Assembly (NCBI GenBank): GCA_046155285.1
Contig: JBJXEA010000005.1
Coordinates: 9,426 to 73,425, forward strand
Length of the DNA: 64,000 nt
Origin: CAILHX01 sp046155285
GTDB lineage: Bacteria > Pseudomonadota > Gammaproteobacteria > Burkholderiales > Methylophilaceae
Direction: 5' to 3'
Positions 42,256-51,859 of the stretch are shown here, in pieces (position 1 is the stretch's first letter; each line of letters starts with the position of its first letter). Below the pieces are notes generated by a model that searched no databases, had not been told where the DNA came from, and saw nothing but the letters and a program-made list of their open reading frames with translations. Made by a program: the position numbers and the translations under genes.

Positions 42256-45200
42256 CTAGGATTGAAGCAACGCGCGCTCTTGCTCATCGAGGCCATATAG
42301 CGTTTCGATGGCATTTTGAAGCTGCTCTTCAAATTGTTCAAAGGTACGTTGCAGTTGCATCTGCGCCGAATCGGTCGTTACCTCAGTCATTTTTTGTTTG
42401 CACTCGATGATACGCCGAGTGATTTTTGCCAAGCGTTCCTGTTCGGATTTTTCCGGTACGCATAAGGGAATAGCTAGTAACGGCTCTTTATCTACCTGAA
42501 AATTCTGCCCCTGCATCTTGCCGCGATGTTTCAGCCAAAAGCGCACTAAGCGCGAATTTAGTAGTGCAGTGAGGTATAGCAGATTGATGCGGTCTGTTTT
42601 GATGATGTTGAAGGTTTGAGACACGTAACAGGGGAAGTCGGTATAGGTAAAACACGGTTCAGTACACTTCCGCAAAGAGATGATTTTTTCGCCTGTGAAA
42701 AACTTTTCGTCACGCGCTCGATGCAGACCATAGGGATGATTGTCCGAGGTGATAACCTCATTGAACTGATCGAGATGATTCTTTAGATTTGGGTAAGACG
42801 CCATCTCAGCAGGATTTTTGAAGCGCGAATCGGTATAAATCACCCACAATTTGTTTTCGTTATTGCCGTAATAGCGAACAAACTCGGCGCTAGTAAAAAA
42901 TGGCTTTACCAAATTTTGCTCAGTCTTGCTTAAATGAAGCGTGTGCTTCTCGTCGTGCGAAAGGTTAAAAATTCCCTGCCCAACAGAAAAGCCACCACCC
43001 AATAATGCACGTCCTTTGGCATTCAAGAAATCTTGGTGGACATCAATTCCTACACCAACATCTTCCTGTTGCAACTCAAAATTTCGCCTTACCGCAATTT
43101 TGTCTAACAACACTTCAAGACAAGATTCAGAAAAAGTTAAAGGTGCGCTCGGCGTACGGCTGCGATCGAAAGTTGGCTCAAGGTAGGCACGTCCGTTACC
43201 GGGTAACTTTTCCAGCAAAGCTTGTACATCAGCCAAGGTGCGCTTGTTACCTTCCAGCCGACGATAGTCGAAAGTGTAATGCTCAAGAGTGCCGCTGCGC
43301 TTAGCAAGCAAAATCATAGTCTGTATGCCCGCATCGCGGAATACCTTGTAGTCGCCAAAGTCAATCAGTTGTTCGATGCGTGCGTCGCGGGTGATTTTCT
43401 CGCGTAGCCTCTTTGCCCCCGCATTGGTTACCCAGTTGTTGGTAGCAATTAAAGCCAACATGCCACTATCCGGTTTAAGCCAATCCAGCCCGCGACAGGC
43501 AAACAAATACCAGATGTCCATCTTGCCTTGATAATAAGGCGAGTTGCGTACATGGTTGAAAGCCTCACGATTAGTATATTCCTTGATGTAAGGCGGGTTG
43601 CCAATAACCAGATCGAAACCCCCAGTACGAAACACTTGTGGAAAGGCAGCCTTGAAATCCAGCGACTTCAATTCGTGCAGTTTTTCCATCGAAAACAGGT
43701 CGCCGCCTTCGTCTTCCAAAGTGACCAGCGAATTGCCCATGACGATGTTTCTGGACAAAGAAGGCAACAGGGTCACGCCGATTTCGAGCTGCTTGTGCTG
43801 ATGAGCGCTACCCGTGGTTTCTTCTTCCAGCAACTTAAGGTAAAGCGAAAGTTGCGCCACTTCGACCGCCTGCGGGTCAATATCCACACCATAAATACAG
43901 TTGATTAATATCTGGCGCTTGTATTGTAGAGTCAGGTGCGCTTCCCCATCCCGCATTTCCACAGTGTCTTTGGGTGGTTTGGCTTGCTTGCGCCAATAAA
44001 CGGTCAACTCATGCACTAGATAAGCAAAAACCCCTATCAAAAATGAACCCGAGCCGCAGGCTGTATCAATGACGCGCAGCTTGAGGATGTCGTCTGGTTT
44101 TTTGCCATTCACCTGCTGCCCCAGTGACTGCTCCACCATATAAGCTACGATGTAGTCAGGCGTATAAAACACGCCTCCCGCTTTACGCACGTCTTCTTTT
44201 TCTACAACTTCAACAGTTTTGCGCTTAGTCAACACCACCTTGCCGAGAAAACGCTCATAGATGCGACCGAGTATTTCAACCGGAATGGAGTCGAAATTGT
44301 AAGGCGAATGGTCGTCCGTCAGTTCGTCGCAAATATCTGAAAACACCGCGCTATCCGGCTCAAAACCCACAGCGTCTAATGATCTGTGCGCCTTGAATAC
44401 AACCCCGTTGTAGACCGTATCCATGCGCTTGCAAACAGCCACAAAATCCTGCCAATGGGTTTTGTTATTCTGCCCAAAGCGGGTAATGATGGCATCTGGC
44501 TCTATGCCCTTGTCCTCAAGGAATCGAATAAAAATCAGCCTGTCCAGTGTGCGCTGCACACATTCAGTCAACTCCTCACCGTTCAGCTCGTTTCGTGCGC
44601 GTTTGAATACGTTGGCTAAGGTCTCGCGCCACTCATCCAGCTTATCCAGAAAGTCCTCATCAAAGTCACGCGCCTCGGCAGCAAATAAGGTGTATTGCCG
44701 CGTTGCCACTTTCAGTGGCGGCAATTCTGTCTCGGCAAAAACTTCCAGCGACCCACTCGCCACACTCTGACGGGAGAGCAGGTAGAAAACTTCAGCAAAC
44801 TTCTCGCGATCCAAAAAATCACCGTGATGCCACGACTTCACCACACGCGAACTGGCGGAGTTGATGTTTGGACGAAAACGGCTATCAATAATGTGCAGGT
44901 AGTTAAAGTCGGTGAGCACCACTATCGGCAAGCCCTTAGGCCAGCTATAGCGGATTGCTTGAAAGCAATTGTCTGGAGTGTTAATGGAGGCTTGCGGTCT
45001 TTTGGCCTCAACAAAAAAACGTACTCTGCGATAATGCGGCGCTATTGAGAATGCGTAATCAGCACGACCTTTGGACTTCTTTTCCGGTTTTTCGATTCTG
45101 ACTTCTCGGCGATAGGGGTCATGCTGAACGTCGTGGCCGACATCCCAACCAAGAGCCTTAAACAACTTGTCAATAAAGTCTTGGCGGACTTCTGCCTCTT

Positions 45201-45300
45201 GATATTCACTTGATAGATAGTGCGATGAGTTCTGTAAGAATTTTTTAGCAAGGGCTTGTGCTAAAAGCCATGCCTTTTCAAACTGGTCTTCTGTTGCCAT
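42256..45300 (-). CDS. Single-chain restriction-modification enzyme (Type IIG, Eco57I-like)
   Basis: 1014 residues that combine both activities. An N-terminal nuclease region has the PD-(D/E)xK-like pattern GRADYAF...RFFVEAKRP (Asp near 78, Glu-x-Lys near 97-99). A helical linker (about 215-380) precedes the adenine methyltransferase with motif I IDTACGSGSFLIG (near 415), GVDIDPQAVEVAQL and motif IV NPPY (near 552). The C-terminal 350 residues form a target-recognition region with a LLNSRLVRFWL segment. Reading it as an intact Eco57I-family enzyme that methylates and cuts is supported by all motifs; the recognition site cannot be read from sequence. Ten base pairs separate it from the convergent toxin candidate. 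Confidence 0.88.
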   Translation of the reverse strand: MATEDQFEKAWLLAQALAKKFLQNSSHYLSSEYQEAEVRQDFIDKLFKALGWDVGHDVQHDPYRREVRIEKPEKKSKGRADYAFSIAPHYRRVRFFVEAKRPQASINTPDNCFQAIRYSWPKGLPIVVLTDFNYLHIIDSRFRPNINSASSRVVKSWHHGDFLDREKFAEVFYLLSRQSVASGSLEVFAETELPPLKVATRQYTLFAAEARDFDEDFLDKLDEWRETLANVFKRARNELNGEELTECVQRTLDRLIFIRFLEDKGIEPDAIITRFGQNNKTHWQDFVAVCKRMDTVYNGVVFKAHRSLDAVGFEPDSAVFSDICDELTDDHSPYNFDSIPVEILGRIYERFLGKVVLTKRKTVEVVEKEDVRKAGGVFYTPDYIVAYMVEQSLGQQVNGKKPDDILKLRVIDTACGSGSFLIGVFAYLVHELTVYWRKQAKPPKDTVEMRDGEAHLTLQYKRQILINCIYGVDIDPQAVEVAQLSLYLKLLEEETTGSAHQHKQLEIGVTLLPSLSRNIVMGNSLVTLEDEGGDLFSMEKLHELKSLDFKAAFPQVFRTGGFDLVIGNPPYIKEYTNREAFNHVRNSPYYQGKMDIWYLFACRGLDWLKPDSGMLALIATNNWVTNAGAKRLREKITRDARIEQLIDFGDYKVFRDAGIQTMILLAKRSGTLEHYTFDYRRLEGNKRTLADVQALLEKLPGNGRAYLEPTFDRSRTPSAPLTFSESCLEVLLDKIAVRRNFELQQEDVGVGIDVHQDFLNAKGRALLGGGFSVGQGIFNLSHDEKHTLHLSKTEQNLVKPFFTSAEFVRYYGNNENKLWVIYTDSRFKNPAEMASYPNLKNHLDQFNEVITSDNHPYGLHRARDEKFFTGEKIISLRKCTEPCFTYTDFPCYVSQTFNIIKTDRINLLYLTALLNSRLVRFWLKHRGKMQGQNFQVDKEPLLAIPLCVPEKSEQERLAKITRRIIECKQKMTEVTTDSAQMQLQRTFEQFEEQLQNAIETLYGLDEQERALLQS

Positions 45301-45378
45301 TTATTTATTGCTCCTAGAAGTCAGGCTGCATTGTTAAGCAAATCACAGAAAATCGTTAAATCTCACCTCTATTGTTAA

Positions 45379-45455
45379 TGGCGCGCCCGAGACGATTCGA
45401 ACGTCCGACCACCGCCTTCGGAGGGCGGTACTCTATCCAGCTGAGCTACGGGCGC
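45379..45455 (-). tRNA. tRNA-Arg (CCG)
   Basis: Minus-strand cloverleaf: acceptor GCGCCCG/CGGGCGC, anticodon loop CTCCGAA (anticodon CCG), GTTCGAA T loop and encoded CCA. It closes the island on the right. Confidence 0.97.
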
Positions 45456-45498
45456 GTGGCGCGAATTATACCGCGCCGTGACTGGTGTCGGGCTATTG

Positions 45499-45504
45499 TA
45501 TAAT
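45499..45504 (+). promoter_or_regulatory. -10 box immediately before miaB
   Basis: A perfect TATAAT ends only six bases before the miaB ATG, so transcription should begin at or next to the A of the start codon. There is no Shine-Dalgarno. The -35 region is weak (CCGTGA at 17 bases). Confidence 0.5.
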
Positions 45505-45510
45505 CGCGGC

Positions 45511-46842
45511 ATGAACACTCCCACCAAGCTTTACATCAAGACCTTTGGCTGCGCCATGAACGAATATGACTCGTCGCGCATGGCGGATATGATGCAGGCG
45601 GCAGACGGTATGTCGCAGACTGACAATCCTGACGAAGCCGATGTCATTCTCATCAACACCTGTTCCGTCCGCGCCAAACCACAAGAAAAAGTGTTTCACC
45701 AATTGGGGCGTTTGCGCGATTTGAAGATTGCCAATCCTAAGCTGGTGATCGGCGTGGGTGGCTGTGTGGCGAGTCAAGAAGGCAAGGCCATCGTCAGCCG
45801 CGAACCCTTGGTGGATATTGTTTTTGGCCCGCAAACCCTGCATCGCTTACCTGAGCTCATCGCGGAAAAACGCCGTACTGGGCGGGCGCAAGTGGACATC
45901 AGCTTCCCCGAAATCGAGAAATTCGACAAACTGCCAACTCCGCGCGTAAGCGGCGCGACGGCCTTGCTTTCCATCATGGAAGGTTGCAGCAAATACTGCA
46001 CGTTTTGCGTGGTGCCTTATACCCGTGGCGAGGAAGTCTCTAGGCCGTTTGACGGTGTGTTGCTGGAAGCCGCGCAGTTAGCTGAACAGGGCGTGAAGGA
46101 AATCACCTTGCTTGGCCAAAATGTGAACAGCTATCAAGGCGTGATGAAAAATGGCGAGAGCGCTGACTTGGCGCTGCTGCTCGACTACATCGCCGAAATC
46201 CCCGGTATCGAGCGTCTGCGCTACACCACCTCGCACCCCAACGAGATGTCTCCCAGTTTGATTGATGCTTTCGCACGGATTCCCAAACTGGTGTCGCATC
46301 TGCATTTGCCGGTGCAGGCTGGTTCCGACAGAGTTTTATCCGCCATGAAGCGCAACTACACTGCGCTGCAATACAAATCCACCTTGCGTAAACTTCGTGC
46401 CGCACGGCCTGATTTACTGTTTTCGTCCGACTTTATTATCGGCTTCCCCGGCGAGACCGAGGCCGACTTCGAGGCCACCATGCGCTTAGTAGAAGAGGTT
46501 AATTTTGACTACAGCTTCAGCTTCATCTACAGCCAGCGCCCCGGCACCAGCGCCGCTTATCTACCTGACGACACCCCGCACGAAGTCAAGCAGGCGCGGC
46601 TGGAACGCATCCAGGCTTTGATTGAAAAACAGGGCTTGGCGCATAGCCAAAACATGGTGGGTACGGTGCAAAAAGTATTGGTGGAAAATCCATCCCGCAA
46701 ATACGAAGGCCAACTCGCGGCGCGTACCGATAGCAATCGCATCGTGTTTTTTAACGCCGATGTGAGCTTGGTGAATCAGTTTGTGAATCTGCGGATTACT
46801 GAGGCGCGGCCACATAATTTGAGTGGGGAATTGGTAGATTAA
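45511..46842 (+). CDS. miaB: tRNA-2-methylthio-N6-dimethylallyladenosine synthase
   Basis: Radical-SAM methylthiotransferase acting on A37 of tRNAs reading UNN codons. 443 residues from ATG 45511. Three N-terminal cysteines bind one cluster (FGCAMNEYDS, NTCSVRAKPQE, GVGGCVASQEG). CSKYCTFCVVPYTRG binds the SAM cluster, and a TRAM domain ends the protein. The usual followers phoH and ybeY are absent; a gene-free gap and a cyclase gene follow. Confidence 0.96.
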   Translation: MNTPTKLYIKTFGCAMNEYDSSRMADMMQAADGMSQTDNPDEADVILINTCSVRAKPQEKVFHQLGRLRDLKIANPKLVIGVGGCVASQEGKAIVSREPLVDIVFGPQTLHRLPELIAEKRRTGRAQVDISFPEIEKFDKLPTPRVSGATALLSIMEGCSKYCTFCVVPYTRGEEVSRPFDGVLLEAAQLAEQGVKEITLLGQNVNSYQGVMKNGESADLALLLDYIAEIPGIERLRYTTSHPNEMSPSLIDAFARIPKLVSHLHLPVQAGSDRVLSAMKRNYTALQYKSTLRKLRAARPDLLFSSDFIIGFPGETEADFEATMRLVEEVNFDYSFSFIYSQRPGTSAAYLPDDTPHEVKQARLERIQALIEKQGLAHSQNMVGTVQKVLVENPSRKYEGQLAARTDSNRIVFFNADVSLVNQFVNLRITEARPHNLSGELVD

Positions 46843-47278
46843 CAATGATTGAGCTAAAAACTTTGCAAAGAGTAATTCATGTGGCGTTGCTGTTTTACTC
46901 ACTAACCGTAGTTGCAGATTATGCTTGAACACCTGACACTACCCATCAATTTCTTACTGATATTACCCACGTAACCACAAGCTACAATTTAAGAAAAACA
47001 CTCTAGCTCCTTGCATTAAAACAGTCACCATCACGCATGGGAAAATCAGCATTCATTACAAAAAAATATCTTGGGATTTTGAACCTGCAAATGGCGCAGA
47101 GATGTAGGGTCTGACTATATCCTATGCAGGGAAATCACTAAAACCAGATCGTGATTCTTACACCTAAGGTGTGCAAAATGCTTCACTTTGGGTGTTTTGC
47201 ATGGGTTTATATTTGCATTACGCAGGGCGGTGCGATTAGTATAAGCTTGTAAAATAAAACCGCTCGCAACCCGACACT
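46843..47278. other. 436-bp gap without a recognisable gene
   Basis: AT-rich with stops in all frames at short intervals. An imperfect repeat around 47161-47205 (ACACCTAAGGTGTGCAAAA, TTTGGGTGTTTTGCA) could form a hairpin. I see no RNA gene, riboswitch or intact mobile element. Confidence 0.5.
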
Positions 47279-48892
47279 ATGAAACTACTCGGTCTTCGCA
47301 TTCCGTTCCTGCGCTTACCCAGCCTTGCAAAGCTGGGTATCAAGCTGCCCAAACTCAAAATCAGCCCCGCGGTGCGCATTAGCTTTGGCTTGATCTCGCT
47401 CATCATGGGTTGGATTCTGCTGCTGGACATGATGGTGGGTTTCTGGCCGGATACCGGCAAAGTCACCACCGAGTTACGCGCCAAAACCAGCGAAATTCTT
47501 GCGATGCAGTCCGCACAATACATTCAAGCCAGAGACTTCGACGGACTCAAGAAAACCTTAGAAGACGGTGCAAGCGAGCAAGCCCAGATACGCTCAATCG
47601 CGGTGCGCCATAAGAGCGGCAAAATCGTGCTGCAAGTGGGTGACCATGCGCTCTATTGGAAGCCAAAAACTACTGTATCCACACAAGATTTTGCGCGGTT
47701 AGGCATCCGCTCAGGCAACGAACCTTGGGGTGAAATTGAAATTGCTTATACTCCCTCTGTGCCGCAAACGCCGCTGGATTGGTTGAAGAAACAGGCCGTC
47801 GTTTCATTCTTGCTGCTGATATTGGGCGGCTTCGTCATGTTCTTATTTTATCTGCGTGGGGTGTTTTCTTATCTCAATCCTTCTACGGTGGTTCCCAGCC
47901 GCGTCAGCTCAGCTTTTGATGCATTTAGTGAAGGTGTGTTGATGGTAGATAACGCGGGCAAGGTGATGATTGCCAATAAGATGTTCCGCACTTGGGGCGA
48001 AGATCTGGCGGGCGATTTGTTTGGCAAGCACGCCAAAGAGTTGTCGGTGATCAAAAGTACGATGGGTGAAGACCCTAAAGCGTATCCGTGGACTAAGTCT
48101 ATGGAAGCTTTGCAGTCGGTGAATGGCTGGCCGCTCAAGATTACACTGCCTTCAAAAGAGAGCATTAAAGTCATTGTCAACTGCTCGGTGATTCAGGATG
48201 CGGCGAACGCGGTGCGCGGCTGCATGGTGACCTTTGCCGACGTGACTGAGTTGGATAAGGTGAATCAAAACCTTAATTCCGCCATGGGCAAGCTGAAAAA
48301 AACCCAAGGAGAACTGGAAGAGAAAAACGAAGAACTTTTCCGTCTAGCGACGCGCGACCCAATGACGGGAGCATTTAACCGCCGTGCATTTTTTGCTGAA
48401 GCTGAGAAAATTCTGGAAGACTATCGTGTCAGCAAACAGCCGCTGTGCGCGATTATGTCGGACATAGATCACTTCAAGAAATTTAACGACGTGCATGGCC
48501 ACGCCATAGGCGACAAGGTGATTGTCGCTTTTGCTAAGTCATTAGGCGTTCCATTGCGCACTTCAGACATGTTGTGTCGCTATGGTGGGGAGGAGTTTGT
48601 GGTGCTATTGCCGGGTGCTGATCGTAAGGTGGCAATGGGTATCGCCGAGCGCTTACGTCAAGAAGTGGAGCAGCGTTCCGGCCCTTCCATACGCCATACT
48701 GTGCCGCTCAACATCACGTCCAGCTTCGGCGTGGCGCTGTTGGAGGACGACGTGGTTGATCTGACCATGCTCATAGACCGCGCCGACCAAGGGCTTTATG
48801 TAGCCAAGAAGAGCGGCAGAAATCGGGTGAAGTTTTATGGTGAACCGATAGAAGCAAACGCCCCGCCGGAAGAGCCTAGGGATTTGCATTAA
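47279..48892 (+). CDS. Membrane-bound PAS-GGDEF diguanylate cyclase
   Basis: 537 residues: helix 1 near 31-57, a periplasmic sensor region to about 170, helix 2 near 175-197, a PAS domain (about 215-325), a coiled signalling helix (LKKTQGELEEKNEELF) and a GGDEF domain. The active loop is RYGGEEF (about 434-440) and the RxxD product-inhibition site is present as RTSD five residues before it. It should make cyclic di-GMP with feedback control. No Shine-Dalgarno is seen before ATG 47279. It converges on an EAL-domain gene. Confidence 0.92.
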   Translation: MKLLGLRIPFLRLPSLAKLGIKLPKLKISPAVRISFGLISLIMGWILLLDMMVGFWPDTGKVTTELRAKTSEILAMQSAQYIQARDFDGLKKTLEDGASEQAQIRSIAVRHKSGKIVLQVGDHALYWKPKTTVSTQDFARLGIRSGNEPWGEIEIAYTPSVPQTPLDWLKKQAVVSFLLLILGGFVMFLFYLRGVFSYLNPSTVVPSRVSSAFDAFSEGVLMVDNAGKVMIANKMFRTWGEDLAGDLFGKHAKELSVIKSTMGEDPKAYPWTKSMEALQSVNGWPLKITLPSKESIKVIVNCSVIQDAANAVRGCMVTFADVTELDKVNQNLNSAMGKLKKTQGELEEKNEELFRLATRDPMTGAFNRRAFFAEAEKILEDYRVSKQPLCAIMSDIDHFKKFNDVHGHAIGDKVIVAFAKSLGVPLRTSDMLCRYGGEEFVVLLPGADRKVAMGIAERLRQEVEQRSGPSIRHTVPLNITSSFGVALLEDDVVDLTMLIDRADQGLYVAKKSGRNRVKFYGEPIEANAPPEEPRDLH

Positions 48893-48898
48893 GAGTTG

Positions 48899-49046
48899 AA
48901 CCACCCCGGCGCTGTGCGCCACCCCTCCTTGGAAAGGAGGGGAAGAGAGCATCTTTTAGCTCAGAATCAAAAAGTGGTGGTAGTTTCTGGGGGGGTATCT
49001 CCCCTCCTTTCTAAGGAGGGGTCGCCGCTTGCGGCGGGGGTGGTTT
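48899..49046. repeat. 148-bp inverted-repeat element between cyclase and phosphodiesterase genes
   Basis: Left arm 48899-48942 (AACCACCCCGGCGC, then CCCCTCCTTGGAAAGGAGGGG) and right arm 49001-49046 (CCCCTCCTTTCTAAGGAGGGG, then GGCGGGGGTGGTTT) are complementary with a few mismatches. Each arm itself holds a CCCCTCCTT/AAGGAGGGG hairpin. It abuts the stop of the EAL gene and may terminate both convergent transcripts. Confidence 0.85.
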
Positions 49047-49047
49047 G

Positions 49048-51765
49048 TCAGTGCGTAGTAATCCGCCCAAACTCAGCCGCCATCTTGGTCGCATACTTTT
49101 CAAAATCGTCCGCCACTAATGGCTTGCTGAACAAAAATCCCTGAATAATTTCGCAGCCCAAATCTTTTAGATAGACGTGCTGATGTTCAGCGTCCACGCC
49201 TTCGGCTATCACCGATTTTTCAAAGGTGTGTGCCACGTCCACAATCACTGCCACGATCTTTTCTGAGGGCTTGCCTATGCCCAGCACGAAGGAACGGTCT
49301 ACTTTAAGGATGTCGAACGGCAGCAGGCCGAGATAACTCAAGCTGGAATAACCCGTGCCAAAGTCGTCAATGGCGATGAGGAAGCCTTCCTTTTGCAGGT
49401 TGCGCAGCACATCTACCACGCCGCCAGTGGCGTCTACGAACATGCTTTCGGTGATTTCCAGTTCGATGTTGGCGGTGGAAACGCCATAGTGTTTGAGCGT
49501 GGCCAGCACTTCTTCGGTGAAGGTGGCGCGGCGTAAATCTTGGCTGGAAATGTTGACTGCTATGCGCGGCGGGGCAATGCCCTTGGCGACCCAATCCACG
49601 AACTGCTTGCAAGCAATATGGCGAATAGTGTCGCTCATTTTGATGATGATGCCGGTTTCTTCGGCGATGTTGATGAATTCGCCCGGATTCACCAAACCGC
49701 GCGTGGGGTGCTGCCAGCGCACCAATGCTTCAACCCCAGCAATCGCGCCACTACGTAAGTCAATTTGCGGTTGATACACCAAAAATATCTCGCCATCAGT
49801 ATTCACCGCTTGGCGCAGGTCGTGTTCCAGTTTCAGGCGCTCTACCGCCTTGGAGTTCATGTGTTCCTCGTAGTACACATATTGCGTCTGGCCGGACGCT
49901 TTGACCCGCGTCATGGCCATTTCGGCGTAGTGAAACAGGTTGTCTATGCTCTCGCCATCGGTGGGGTAGATGCTGATACCCATCACCGCGCCCAGGTGCA
50001 TGGTTTGGCCTTCATAGGCAAAATTGCTGCCAAACACACTGACCAGTTTTTCTGCTACAAACCCAATTTCGTTAGAGTTGTTGAGGTCAGGCAGCAGCAC
50101 CACAAACTCGTCATTGCCAAAGCGCGACACCACGTCGGATTCACGCAATTTACTCAGCAGCCGTTGCGCGACCTCATTCAGAACATGGTCACCACCGGCG
50201 TAGCCTAGGCTATCGTTGACCTTTTTGAACCCGGCCAGATTGATGTAGATAATCGCCACCAGCAACTTTTTGCGTCGCGCACGTGAGATTTCTTGCGACA
50301 GGCGGTCGCGGCAGAAAGCGCGGTTGGGCAGGCCGGTGACCGGGTCAAAGTGTTCCTGCATATACAGCTCTTTGCCGCGCATCACCGAGGTCAGCGCCAC
50401 GCCTAGCCTGTCAGCAAAGGAGCGTGCAAAATGATGCTCACCCTCGGTCAGCGTTTTATCTTTGGATAGGCCAAAATGCAGAATCGCAGAAAGCTCGCCT
50501 TCACGATACACCGGAAATAAATGCAGCCTAGCCGCGCCAAACTCGGCCAGCGGTTTGAGAAACTCTTGTTTATCGGGATGCTCAATGAGTAAGCCGTTGG
50601 GGTCACTGCTCAAGCTCTCTTTGAACTTGCTGTCCAAGGGCGGCAGGGTGACGGCTTGTGTTTCGTCTAAGGCGTTGACCCAAGTGCTTTGCTGTTCTGG
50701 TGTCGTATCGTCGAGATGCGTCACTGCTACCAGCACGCAGGGGATGACCTTAGGTACGTTGGTGAACACCAGTTCGATGATGTTGTTAAAGCTGGCGTTG
50801 GACAGAATAGCGCGGTCAAATTCGTCCATTGCCCGCACAATATCCAAAGGATGAGAAATCATCAGTTGCCCACCGACACTATGTGGACCGGCTCTGGCAC
50901 GGCGTGGGCGCAGGGTTGTCAGCCACGCTAAAAATAGCGCCAGCACGATGCTGGCGGTCATGACTCCGTCGGAGGCTTTGCTCACGAGCATTGAGGCTTG
51001 TGGGCTGGCGGCGATGACGTTCCAGTCGTCACTGGCGAACTGCTCGCGTAATGGCAGTGCGGTATAGCTCGCTTTTCCGCTGTTGTTGCCGTCGTTCCAT
51101 TGCAATTCGCCGGATTGCAAGCGCAGTGGCTGGCGCAGGGTTTGCATCATCGCAAGGTCAGGCGTACTGGAGGCGAACAACACCTGCTGGTCGCGCTGGC
51201 TCAGGATGACTAATTGATGTTTGCTTGGTGATTCGTTTTTCCACAAATAGGCGGGCGATAATTCAGCGGTGAGCAAATCAAAGGTATTGCTTTCATTGCC
51301 TTCATTTTGATCTTGTACCACGCTGCGTAGCAAAATGATTCTGGCGTTACCGGTTGGGCTTGGCAGCGCGAGGAGTGCAGAATCACCATGCGCTAGATGT
51401 ATCTTGGTGGCTTCGGTCTGGTCGGCCAGATTAAGCTGTGCGCCCAGCAATGGGGTAATCTGACCGGATTCATCAATATAATTGACGGCCTTGAAGTAGG
51501 GCGTGGAAATCTGTAATAAGGAAGACGCATTAGGGTCACGTGCGGCACGTTCTAAAGCGTGATCCGCGTTGCGCAGCCGGTCTTGCAGGGTTTGTTTGAA
51601 GCTGGTGGCTTCTTGTAGTAATGTGGTTTGACGTGTGCCTTGAGAGCCAGCATCGCCGCGGGAGAAAAAAATGAAGGCGATGCAGGTCACCAAAAGTGCC
51701 AGCACTAAGGGGATTCTTCTTTGGGTGAAGCCAAATTGTGTAGAATCAGAACGCATAGCTTCCAT
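49048..51765 (-). CDS. Membrane-anchored GAF-GGDEF-EAL protein
   Basis: 905 residues from ATG 51765 (ATG 51756 also possible); the open frame upstream runs over the divergent gene and is not used. A helix near 15-35, a periplasmic region to about 255, a second helix, a GAF domain (about 320-460), then GGDEF and EAL domains. The cyclase loop is degenerate, RFGNDEF, but the RESD I-site remains. The EAL domain is complete: EALVRW, NISSQDLR and DDFGTGYSSL. I predict a cyclic-di-GMP phosphodiesterase whose dead GGDEF may sense nucleotide. Confidence 0.9.
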   Translation of the reverse strand: MEAMRSDSTQFGFTQRRIPLVLALLVTCIAFIFFSRGDAGSQGTRQTTLLQEATSFKQTLQDRLRNADHALERAARDPNASSLLQISTPYFKAVNYIDESGQITPLLGAQLNLADQTEATKIHLAHGDSALLALPSPTGNARIILLRSVVQDQNEGNESNTFDLLTAELSPAYLWKNESPSKHQLVILSQRDQQVLFASSTPDLAMMQTLRQPLRLQSGELQWNDGNNSGKASYTALPLREQFASDDWNVIAASPQASMLVSKASDGVMTASIVLALFLAWLTTLRPRRARAGPHSVGGQLMISHPLDIVRAMDEFDRAILSNASFNNIIELVFTNVPKVIPCVLVAVTHLDDTTPEQQSTWVNALDETQAVTLPPLDSKFKESLSSDPNGLLIEHPDKQEFLKPLAEFGAARLHLFPVYREGELSAILHFGLSKDKTLTEGEHHFARSFADRLGVALTSVMRGKELYMQEHFDPVTGLPNRAFCRDRLSQEISRARRKKLLVAIIYINLAGFKKVNDSLGYAGGDHVLNEVAQRLLSKLRESDVVSRFGNDEFVVLLPDLNNSNEIGFVAEKLVSVFGSNFAYEGQTMHLGAVMGISIYPTDGESIDNLFHYAEMAMTRVKASGQTQYVYYEEHMNSKAVERLKLEHDLRQAVNTDGEIFLVYQPQIDLRSGAIAGVEALVRWQHPTRGLVNPGEFINIAEETGIIIKMSDTIRHIACKQFVDWVAKGIAPPRIAVNISSQDLRRATFTEEVLATLKHYGVSTANIELEITESMFVDATGGVVDVLRNLQKEGFLIAIDDFGTGYSSLSYLGLLPFDILKVDRSFVLGIGKPSEKIVAVIVDVAHTFEKSVIAEGVDAEHQHVYLKDLGCEIIQGFLFSKPLVADDFEKYATKMAAEFGRITTH

Positions 51766-51859
51766 AATACTTGCAGTTGCTTCAAACTGCATTACCAAAT
51801 AGCATAGCTTTGCATAGTTTAGACAAAGATTTAAGACAAGATAATAAATGAGATGACAA

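Noticed and set aside
45301..45378. Duplicated tRNA 3' end as an attachment site of the island
   Set aside because: I found no copy of the tRNA-Thr or tRNA-Arg 3' end at the opposite border.
47161..47205. Riboswitch or small RNA in the miaB-cyclase gap
   Set aside because: Only one imperfect repeat is present, with no terminator or known consensus.
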